DNA of 59,875 bases, taken from assembly GCA_900314355.1 (NCBI GenBank), contig OMUY01000041.1, forward strand, positions 1 through 59,875, read 5' to 3'. A program made the translations under genes and the position numbers. Below, one piece after another: positions 53,392 through 59,875 of the stretch. The stretch comes from an uncultured Eubacteriales bacterium (lineage in GTDB: Bacteria; Bacillota; Clostridia; Oscillospirales; Acutalibacteraceae). The notes beneath the pieces were generated by a model. The model did not search any database. It worked only from the letters and a program-made list of their open reading frames with translations, and was not told the origin of the DNA. Within the stretch, counting starts at the first letter, position 1. Each line of letters opens with the position of its first letter.

Positions 53392-54621
53392 ATGGACTTA
53401 GACAGCAAGAAACATCCGCTTATAAACGACCAAGTTACGAAAAAAAGATGGAATACTATTGTAATGGTGCTTTACTATATAATGTATATAGCGCTTTTCT
53501 ATATATTCGCGAAATATCTTCTTCTTCCTCTTTTTCCGTTTTTGTTCGCGTTTTTTATAGCGTATATTCTTCAGAGACCTATTCATACGCTTGAAAAAAA
53601 GAAATTGCCAAAAAAGGTAACGTCGGTTGTACTCGCGCTTCTTGTCTACGCCGCTGTTCTTGCTCTGATAGCAGTTATCGGTTACGCTGTATACAGCAGA
53701 GTACGTGATTTTATTCCGTCCGCTTCGGGCGATTCGAGCACTTTGTCCGGCATAGTTAAAACAATCAAAGACAACCTTCTGGCGTCCGACCTTTTTTCAA
53801 AACTTCCCGAAAATATAGTGAAAAGCATATCCGGCTGGTTTGATTCTTTTCAGACGTCTTTGAAAAGCGAGGGCGCCGTTTCCGCATTTATTGAAAAATT
53901 CGGAAGTTTTTCCGAAAAAATCAAGAGCGCTATTACATCTGTTCCCACAATGCTTATCTCGTCAGTCGTAGGAATAATAGCCACATGTTTTATAACAGTC
54001 GGATTTGACGACATAAAAGCTTTTATAAAAAGGCAGTACAAAACAGAAGAATCTCTTAATAAGGCGAGAACTACAAAGCGCGTACTCACCGTTTCACTCG
54101 GAAAGATAATCAGAGCGTACCTCCTTATTATGCTTATTACAGGAAGCGAAGTCGCCGCGGGGCTTATAATATTGAGTGCTGTAGGCATTTACGACGGCGG
54201 AAATATCGCGGCGATAGCAATCGGAACCGCGATAATCGATATAATACCTGTACTCGGCACCGGAACGGTTTTAATACCGTGGGCGATTTATGAGGTTATT
54301 ATCGGCAATTACGCCATGGCTCTCGGTCTTATAATAATGTATGTTATAATTACCGTTGTCAGACAGTATATTGAGCCAAAGCTTGTAGCGTCTCAGGTCG
54401 GTATGTCGCCGGTTGTGTCTATTTTAGCAATGTATATTGGCGCGAGATTTTTCGGCATTCTCGGTTTTTTCGTCGTTCCGCTCACATGTATTGTCATTAA
54501 ATTATTAAACGATGAGGGAGTTTTGCATATGTTCAAGACTAAAGATATGGAATTGAAAGAGCTTGCCGCCGAAAAATCTGAAGCGGATAATGAAAACGGC
54601 TCTGATATTGCCGAAAATTAG
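53392..54621 (+). CDS. AI-2E/PerM-family membrane permease
   Basis: A 409-residue integral membrane protein of the AI-2E transporter (PerM/YdbI/YtvI) family. There is a hydrophobic N-terminal helix cluster (about 20-105), a soluble segment (about 105-180) and a C-terminal set of helices with the family-typical IAIGTAIIDIIPVLGTG and RQYIEPKLVASQVGMSP. Members transport varied small molecules or sodium/proton; the substrate is unknown here. CGGAG precedes the ATG. It is probably the last gene read with hprK-glk-murB-whiA, though no terminator is evident after it. Confidence 0.9.
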   Translation: MDLDSKKHPLINDQVTKKRWNTIVMVLYYIMYIALFYIFAKYLLLPLFPFLFAFFIAYILQRPIHTLEKKKLPKKVTSVVLALLVYAAVLALIAVIGYAVYSRVRDFIPSASGDSSTLSGIVKTIKDNLLASDLFSKLPENIVKSISGWFDSFQTSLKSEGAVSAFIEKFGSFSEKIKSAITSVPTMLISSVVGIIATCFITVGFDDIKAFIKRQYKTEESLNKARTTKRVLTVSLGKIIRAYLLIMLITGSEVAAGLIILSAVGIYDGGNIAAIAIGTAIIDIIPVLGTGTVLIPWAIYEVIIGNYAMALGLIIMYVIITVVRQYIEPKLVASQVGMSPVVSILAMYIGARFFGILGFFVVPLTCIVIKLLNDEGVLHMFKTKDMELKELAAEKSEADNENGSDIAEN

Positions 54622-54725
54622 AAAACGAGAGATTTTTTGAAAATAATCGTTGATAATATTTCATTCCGCCGATAAAATAAATCGGAAAGGAAAACATAAA
54701 ATTTTTCAGAAAGGTCATAATTTTT

Positions 54726-56201
54726 ATGGAGAACAGGACAAAAAGGACGTTGATTGCGTCTGCGGCAGGTTTCGCGGCAGGTCTTGACGCGGTCAGAGCC
54801 GCTAAATTTAAACCGAAGAAAAAAGAATACCCCGCGCTGCCGGAAGAAAATGTCAATGTAGAAAGATACACCGAGACGCTTCAGGCAGCTATCAGATGCA
54901 AGACTATTTCCAATATTGATATGAGCAAGATGGATAAAAACGAGTTCATCAAGCTTCATAATCTTTTGAGAAAACAGTATCCTTTAATGCATGAAAAGCT
55001 GAAAGTCGAGGATATAGGTTTTGCCGCACTTCTTTACACATGGGAGGGAACAGACCCTTCTCTGAAACCTATAGCGCTTTTAGGTCATCAGGACGTAGTT
55101 CCTATCACAGACGGCACTCTCGGCGACTGGAAGCATCCTCCTTTTGACGCTGTTATTGACGACGGCGTTTTGTACGGCAGAGGCGCGATAGACATGAAAA
55201 ATCATCTTGTCGGCGTCTGCGAAGCTGTGGAGACGTTGCTTGAGGAAGGCTTTACTCCTAAGAGAACTGTTTATCTCTGCTTCGGCTGCAATGAGGAAAT
55301 TGTAGCCTCTCCCGAATCTCAGGCAGAGCTTATTTCAAAGACTCTTGAATCAAGAGGCGTTGAACTTGAATCGCTTCTCGACGAGGGCGGCGGACTTCTT
55401 AATATGAAAATACCCGGCGTTATAGATAAAAATATCGTAGGAATAGGTATTGGAGAAAAGGGAAACGTCGAATTCAGAATTACCGTTCCGGGCGACGGCG
55501 GTCATTCTTCGGCTCCTCCGAAACATACGGCGGCAGGAAAACTCGCTGATGTAATAAAGGATATCGAAAATCATCCGTTCCCCGTAAGAGTAAGCCCCGA
55601 AATCAAGAATGTCATAAAAATACTCTGTGAAAACGTCGAATTTCCCGTAAGACTTCTTACCGTAAATTACAAGGCTCTTATGCCCGCGATAGTTCTCGCT
55701 ATGGCAAATATCAAAGGTGCGTCGTCTTTAATGAGAACAATGCAGGCTGTCACAATGCTTGAGGGAAGTCCTCAGTTCAATGTTCTTCCCAAAAACGCCA
55801 CAGCCGGCGTCAATTTCAGAATAATTCCCGGCGAGCATGTTTCCGACGTTGAAAAGCATCTTCGCAAAGTCATAAAAAATAAAGACGCTGTTATTGAATT
55901 TAGAGGAGGCAACGAGCCGAGTATTATTTCTCCTACAGATTCGAGGACGTTCAATCTTATTTCCGACCTTGTCGGCTCTATGAGCGACAGAAACGTAATT
56001 GTGCCGTTTATTGTAATGGGCGGAACGGACGCGAGACATTATCAGAATATCTGTTCGCAGCTTTACAGAATTTCTCCTTTCCAGATGGATTTTGAAATAG
56101 TCTTCACATCACACGGAACGAATGAGCGGATTCCTGTCTCATCATTCCATGACGGAGTCGCTTTTTTTAAGAGATATATCAGAAAGCTTTCTTCCGAATA
56201 A
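54726..56201 (+). CDS. M20-family peptidase (CPS1/PM20D1-like carboxypeptidase)
   Basis: A 491-residue zinc peptidase. Metal ligands and catalytic residues are visible in ALLGHQDVVPI (His, Asp), GRGAIDMKNHL (bridging Asp), CFGCNEEIVAS (Glu-Glu), LLDEGGG and FTSHGTNERIP (final His). The dimerisation domain sits around 260-380 (PGDGGHSSAPPKHTAAGKL). The architecture resembles eukaryotic-type carboxypeptidase S and PM20D1 rather than short bacterial M20 peptidases. The N-terminus is short and weakly hydrophobic (LIASAAGFAAGL), so export is uncertain. The start is preceded by AGAAAGG. A terminator follows. Confidence 0.88.
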   Translation: MENRTKRTLIASAAGFAAGLDAVRAAKFKPKKKEYPALPEENVNVERYTETLQAAIRCKTISNIDMSKMDKNEFIKLHNLLRKQYPLMHEKLKVEDIGFAALLYTWEGTDPSLKPIALLGHQDVVPITDGTLGDWKHPPFDAVIDDGVLYGRGAIDMKNHLVGVCEAVETLLEEGFTPKRTVYLCFGCNEEIVASPESQAELISKTLESRGVELESLLDEGGGLLNMKIPGVIDKNIVGIGIGEKGNVEFRITVPGDGGHSSAPPKHTAAGKLADVIKDIENHPFPVRVSPEIKNVIKILCENVEFPVRLLTVNYKALMPAIVLAMANIKGASSLMRTMQAVTMLEGSPQFNVLPKNATAGVNFRIIPGEHVSDVEKHLRKVIKNKDAVIEFRGGNEPSIISPTDSRTFNLISDLVGSMSDRNVIVPFIVMGGTDARHYQNICSQLYRISPFQMDFEIVFTSHGTNERIPVSSFHDGVAFFKRYIRKLSSE

Positions 56202-56212
56202 AATTATATATT

Positions 56213-56248
56213 AAACAGTCGGATTTTTTTTCCCGGCTGTTTTTATTT
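56213..56248 (+). terminator. Terminator of the M20 peptidase gene
   Basis: AACAGTCGG (56214-56222) pairs with CCGGCTGTT (56233-56241) with one wobble, followed by a T-rich tract. Confidence 0.75.
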
Positions 56249-56764
56249 TCCACGGAACAGAAATTTTACAATAATTTGACAGAAAAAATAATTTGTTAAT
56301 AATTTGTTCATATTAGTTTAATAAAAACAGAACATTTTCAAGTTTCAGTTAAGATTAATAGAGTATAGTTTAATCAAGATAAAGATGAAGCAAGCGATAA
56401 ACCTATTCAATATTTCTTAGAGCTTTAAAAGATTTTATCAACGTCATTTATGAAGAATATGCACCTCTCTTCATAAAAGATACAGGTAAGAAAAATAAAG
56501 TTTCAAAGTTTTGTTTCATTAATGTCTTGCGTCCAAAATTTTAGATTACACCTTAAGTCTTTATAATGCAAATCCCCTCTAACACAAGATTAACGCCCAG
56601 TGACTGCCGGGCGTTAATTTTGTATAAGCGGCTTTTTATAATCGCTATTGAAATCGTGTTTATACAATGTTAAAATTTAGTGAGTATAATTTATCAAAAT
56701 GAAGAAGTACGTAAATCTTCATTGCAGAATATTTTTAAATATTTTTAATTGTTATTTTTGAGTC
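56249..56764 (+). other. Gene-less region with hairpins and an orphan terminator
   Basis: No convincing coding frame lies here. A TTGACA at 56276-56281 has only a poor -10 beyond it, and a TATAGT near 56360 is another weak candidate. A perfect 10-base inverted repeat, TTTATGAAGA (56447-56456) and TCTTCATAAA (56468-56477), lies mid-region. A strong hairpin near 56590-56625 looks like a terminator. A TATAAT at 56685-56690 may serve the downstream synthetase gene. The layout would suit a non-coding RNA of about 260 bases, or a decayed gene. Confidence 0.4.
56590..56625 (+). terminator. Orphan terminator hairpin
   Basis: Perfect 9-base stem TTAACGCCC/GGGCGTTAA (56590-56598 and 56609-56617) with a 10-base loop, followed by TTTTGT. 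There is no recognised gene immediately upstream on the plus strand. Confidence 0.65.
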
Positions 56765-58387
56765 ATGAAAAATCAGCCTTATCCGTTATATGAATTGCCT
56801 GTTATCACCGATTTAAAAGATATGGTGGTAAAGAGGGCGGAAGAAACACCGGACGAAATATGTTTTACTTTTCCCGTATCGAGAGATGTGACGGGTGAGA
56901 AAACGTGCAAGGAATTTTTAGACGATATTAATGCGCTCGGCACAATGCTGTATTCTCTCGGTTACAGGAATAAAAAGATTGCGATAATGGGCGAGAATTC
57001 GTACGAATGGATAGTGACGTTTCTCGCGTGCGCCAACGGAGGAAATATAGCCGTTCCTCTTGACAAGGAGCTTGAACCGAAGGATTTGAGGGAACTTATG
57101 AAAATGGTCGAATGCGACACAGTTTTCGCCTCAAAAAGATGCGTAAAGAAATTCAATGAATACGACGGTTTGACTGTATATAACTTCTCAAATTTTGACG
57201 GACTTATTTCTTCCGGTCGACAGATGATAAAAAACGGCGATACCGAGTTTATCGATTATAAAGTGAGACCGGAAAAAACAGCCGCTATTTTCTTTACATC
57301 CGGAACAACCGGCAGAAGCAAAGCGGCGATGCTTTCAAACAGAAATATCGCGAGCGATATCAATTCGTCTTGCAGAAATTTCAGACTTGACGGCGATACT
57401 CTTTCCGTCCTTCCTTTCCATCACACTTTCGGTCTTATAACTGCTGTTTTCATGGTCTTCAATTACAGGCATCAGGTATATATTGAAAAGAGCATGAAAA
57501 ATATTCAGCGGGATCTCAAAAACGTAAAACCGGCTATGATGTTTATGGTTCCTCTTATATTGGAATCGTTTTACAAGCGTATAATGGCGCAGGCGCAGAA
57601 TGAAGGAAAGTATGATAAGCTTATCAGAGGAATGAAAATTTCCGACAGACTTTTAAAAATCGGTATAGACAGAAGAAAAACAATGTTTTCGCAGATAACG
57701 GACGTTTTCGGAGGCAATCTTGATACGGTTATCTGCGGCGGCGCTTTTCTCGATGAAAAATATATAAGCGCGTTCAGAAGCTGGGGCGTAAAAATATTGA
57801 ACGGCTACGGCATAACAGAATGTTCGCCTGTGCTCGCAGTAAACAGAAACGATTATATTATTCCCGGCAGCGTCGGACAAGTTATCGACGCCGACGAGGT
57901 TAAGATAGCTGACGACGGCGAAATACTCGTAAAGGGAGCGAATATTTTCGAGGGATATTATAATGACCCTAAAGATACCGAAATGTCGTTTGACCACGGA
58001 TGGTACCATACCGGCGACCTCGGCAGACTCGGTGAAAATAATGTGCTTTTCATCACGGGCAGAAAGAAAAACCTGATTATACTTTCAAACGGCGAAAATA
58101 TTTCTGCTGAAATGATAGAACAAAGAATTTACGACAATATACCTTATGTAAAAGAAGTCGTCTGCTACGGCGAAGAGGGCAAGATAACGGCGGAAATATA
58201 CTTGGATCCCGATGTCTCTGACGCGGAACAGAATATTCAGAGAGACATCGACAACCTGAACAAGACCGGTAAATTAAATACGATGATAGGAAAAGTAAAA
58301 CTCAGGGTTCAGGAATTTGAAAAGACTACTACTCAAAAGATAAAAAGAATCGGGAGGGAACAGAAAAATGATGGAAAGACTGATTAA
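56765..58387 (+). CDS. AMP-dependent acyl-CoA/acyl-ACP synthetase
   Basis: A 540-residue ANL-family enzyme that adenylates a carboxylic acid and passes it to a thiol. The phosphate loop is FFTSGTTGRSKAAMLS, the adenine motif YGITECSP, the hinge region WYHTGDLGRL, then TGRKKNLIILSNGENIS and a C-terminal A10 lysine in TTTQKIKRIG. The intermediate sequence resembles long-chain fatty-acid ligases. Its last 20 bases overlap a dedicated acyl carrier protein gene, so the acceptor is probably that ACP rather than CoA. This is inference. The ribosome binding site before ATG 56765 is poor. Confidence 0.9.
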   Translation: MKNQPYPLYELPVITDLKDMVVKRAEETPDEICFTFPVSRDVTGEKTCKEFLDDINALGTMLYSLGYRNKKIAIMGENSYEWIVTFLACANGGNIAVPLDKELEPKDLRELMKMVECDTVFASKRCVKKFNEYDGLTVYNFSNFDGLISSGRQMIKNGDTEFIDYKVRPEKTAAIFFTSGTTGRSKAAMLSNRNIASDINSSCRNFRLDGDTLSVLPFHHTFGLITAVFMVFNYRHQVYIEKSMKNIQRDLKNVKPAMMFMVPLILESFYKRIMAQAQNEGKYDKLIRGMKISDRLLKIGIDRRKTMFSQITDVFGGNLDTVICGGAFLDEKYISAFRSWGVKILNGYGITECSPVLAVNRNDYIIPGSVGQVIDADEVKIADDGEILVKGANIFEGYYNDPKDTEMSFDHGWYHTGDLGRLGENNVLFITGRKKNLIILSNGENISAEMIEQRIYDNIPYVKEVVCYGEEGKITAEIYLDPDVSDAEQNIQRDIDNLNKTGKLNTMIGKVKLRVQEFEKTTTQKIKRIGREQKNDGKTD

Positions 58388-58595
58388 AATTTTATCGGAC
58401 TACACCGAATCAGACGTTCAGATTACGGAAGATACAGACATCATGAACGACCTTGGTTTGAGCTCGTTTGATATAATCAACCTTGCTGGCGATGTTGAAG
58501 ATGAATTTGATATTATCATACCTGATGACGATATTCCGACGCTCAGAACAGTCGGCGATGTCATCGCATTTATAAAAAATCATTCTGACAAATAA
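58368..58595 (+). CDS. Acyl carrier protein
   Basis: A 75-residue acidic, four-helix carrier protein. The phosphopantetheine attachment serine is Ser33 in DLGLSSFDIINL, where the usual DSL is replaced by SSF. GGGAGGG lies upstream of the ATG inside the synthetase gene, so translation is coupled. It is probably a specialised carrier loaded by the adjacent synthetase rather than the housekeeping AcpP, which normally clusters with fab genes. A terminator follows directly. Confidence 0.93.
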   Translation: MMERLIKILSDYTESDVQITEDTDIMNDLGLSSFDIINLAGDVEDEFDIIIPDDDIPTLRTVGDVIAFIKNHSDK

Positions 58596-58611
58596 TTAAA
58601 TTATATAAAGT

Positions 58612-58641
58612 GGGCGGCTTTTCGGCTGCCCGTTTTTTTTT
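58612..58641 (+). terminator. Terminator of the synthetase-ACP unit
   Basis: GGGCGGC (58612-58618) pairs with GCTGCCC (58625-58631), with one wobble and a six-base loop, followed by nine Ts. Confidence 0.85.
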
Positions 58642-58644
58642 GCA

Positions 58645-58686
58645 TGAAAAAATGACCGCCCTTTTTGAAGACGGTCATTTTTGTTT
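58645..58686 (-). terminator. Terminator of the InlB-repeat protein gene
   Basis: AAATGACCG (58650-58658) and CGGTCATTT (58672-58680) form a perfect 9-base stem with As on the left and Ts on the right, so it can act for the minus-strand gene. Confidence 0.75.
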
Positions 58687-58691
58687 TTATC

Positions 58692-59875
58692 TTATTTCGC
58701 GAACATCTTTTTGAACCAGTCAACTATCTTTCTAAGGAACGCAATAAGAGATGAGAAAATATTTGTTTTCTTTTCGCTCGCGATGTAGTTTACAGTGATG
58801 TTCTGTTCGGAAGTGATGTTTGAAACAGTGTATACTCCGTGAGAGTCGGGATAAATCTGATCACCGTTTACCTCGACAATCATGTAGTTGTCGGTGTATC
58901 CGTGGTCAAGAACTACTCTGAACTGATACGTTCCGCCGTATTTGACGTACTGCGGCTGAGTTCCGATCGATTCTACCTGAGCGTGCTTTGTGTTTACGGT
59001 TATATTCAGTTTATAAGTCTGTTCTTTGTTTCCCGTGTTGCCGCCGGAAGAGTTTTCGGTCCACTGAGCTTGGAATGTGACGTTGCCCCACATATTGAAA
59101 TATGTGCCTGCGGCGAAGAGCTTTGTATCGTCGTTTAACGCGTCAGCCCATGAGCTGTCTGAGTCGCATGAAATTACTTTCCAGCCCTTGAACGTGTAGT
59201 CGGCTTTCTGAACTGAAGGAAGGACGAACGAGCCTGAATAATTGTAAGTCCATGACGTTTTGTTGAAACTGAATCCGCCGTTTGTATCAATCGTTGCGGT
59301 GTAATCTATCGGAGTCCAGTGCGCGTAGATTACCATATCGTCTGTAACCTGAGTATTTGATGTCACCTGACTGCCCGCGTCCGGATCGGTGTACCAGCCC
59401 GAGAATGTGTATTTAGCTCTTGTCGGAGTATCGAGAGAACCTAAAGTTTCATTGTATTTTTTAGAAATATTGTTGTGAGTGCCGGGATAAATGTTGATTT
59501 TGAACGTATAGTTGTCAAAAGTGAAATCCTGGAAATCAGCTACATGGTCGTTTGCGTAGTAGATGAACATAGACGCCGTTGTGCCCGATGTGGCTGTTGT
59601 GCTTACGGAATAAGTCGTGCTCGATGAGCGTACGTTTAATTCCTTGCTTTCGCCGCCCGAAATGAAGTAGAATTTGGGAGAACATGTAAATCCGTCGTTC
59701 TGCGTCCATGCCGCGGGAGATTTACCGGATATATTCGTAAATGAAAGAGTGTATCCGCTGCTTGAATCGGGAAGAGCGATGTTTTTGAATATGTAGTAAA
59801 TGCCCTCGTCTGTATCAACTGTCCCGCCGCTCGGGTACTGAGCTCCCGGTGTTAAAGTATTCGCCGTGCCGTTTA
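58692..59875 (-). CDS. Secreted InlB-repeat surface protein (5' part outside window)
   Basis: The frame stays open to the right edge, so the N-terminus is missing and only about 394 C-terminal residues are visible. Two InlB/Flg_new-type beta-grasp repeats (Listeria-Bacteroides repeat) are present, with TFSGWYTDPDAGSQV, VIYAHWT and TFKGWKVI followed by a second alternate W-T end. A later beta-rich domain follows, containing YVKYGGTYQFRVVLDHGY. The C-terminus is a basic/aromatic amphipathic helix, LIAFLRKIVDWFKKMFAK, similar in character to those of two other secreted proteins in this window. There is no LPXTG motif. Probably an extracellular adhesin or surface protein; catalytic domains, if any, lie beyond the window. 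Confidence 0.85.
   Translation of the reverse strand, partial: NGTANTLTPGAQYPSGGTVDTDEGIYYIFKNIALPDSSSGYTLSFTNISGKSPAAWTQNDGFTCSPKFYFISGGESKELNVRSSSTTYSVSTTATSGTTASMFIYYANDHVADFQDFTFDNYTFKINIYPGTHNNISKKYNETLGSLDTPTRAKYTFSGWYTDPDAGSQVTSNTQVTDDMVIYAHWTPIDYTATIDTNGGFSFNKTSWTYNYSGSFVLPSVQKADYTFKGWKVISCDSDSSWADALNDDTKLFAAGTYFNMWGNVTFQAQWTENSSGGNTGNKEQTYKLNITVNTKHAQVESIGTQPQYVKYGGTYQFRVVLDHGYTDNYMIVEVNGDQIYPDSHGVYTVSNITSEQNITVNYIASEKKTNIFSSLIAFLRKIVDWFKKMFAK

Noticed and set aside
56249-56764. Decayed transposase or 6S RNA in the gene-less region
   Set aside because: Translated pieces contain many stops without recognisable transposase motifs, and the ends are not complementary as expected for 6S RNA.

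Overview
The window looks like a chromosomal stretch from an anaerobic, low-to-mid-GC Firmicute of the class Clostridia, probably near Ruminococcaceae/Oscillospiraceae. The evidence is Firmicutes-type gene content and order (hprK, murB, whiA, ylmH, pyrH-frr-uppS-cdsA-dxr-rseP-ispG), an oxygen-sensitive pyruvate formate-lyase with its activase, a type I dockerin on a secreted lysozyme, strong AGGAGG-like ribosome binding sites, several TTG starts and many hairpin-plus-T terminators. I see no rRNA, tRNA, CRISPR array, phage or insertion sequence.

Left part (1-11 kb): an accessory sugar-catabolic locus. A divergent AraC-type regulator faces a 5'-truncated phosphoesterase remnant, followed by a tightly packed plus-strand operon. 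It encodes a glucose-dehydrogenase-like MDR enzyme, a second zinc MDR dehydrogenase, a tagaturonate-reductase-like enzyme (UxaB), an altronate-dehydratase-like enzyme (UxaA), an amidohydrolase-2 protein, a GH110-like beta-helix protein and a GH129/GH101-like putative glycosidase. Read together, the five small-molecule enzymes fit oxidative catabolism of an L-galactose-type sugar: sugar to lactone to aldonate to tagaturonate to altronate to 2-keto-3-deoxygluconate. That reading is inference.

11-20 kb: a membrane-anchored phosphoesterase, DNA ligase LigA, and a complete LivJ-LivHMGF branched-chain amino acid ABC transporter. The binding protein is separated from the permease/ATPase genes by a terminator and a second promoter.

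20-34 kb: a Y-family DNA polymerase fused to a YolD-like domain; a degenerate acyl-adenylating enzyme; a secreted repetitive beta-structure protein behind a PhoP-box-like array of four 11-bp repeats; pflA-pflB; alr; and a large secreted protein with two phosphoesterase modules.

34-42 kb (minus strand): an envelope and isoprenoid operon, pyrH-frr-uppS-cdsA-dxr-rseP-ispG, running into a secreted SH3-GH25-dockerin lysozyme gene.

42-60 kb: an N-acetylhexosamine-kinase-like gene, a six-helix membrane protein and nagB; then upp, rpiB, tsaB and tsaE; then a plus-strand run of rodA, ylmH, hprK, a ROK glucokinase, murB, whiA, a PerM/AI-2E-family permease and an M20 peptidase. After a gene-less stretch with an orphan terminator come an acyl-CoA/ACP synthetase with a dedicated acyl carrier protein. 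The window ends inside a secreted InlB-repeat surface protein. Three secreted proteins here share a short basic/aromatic C-terminal helix.
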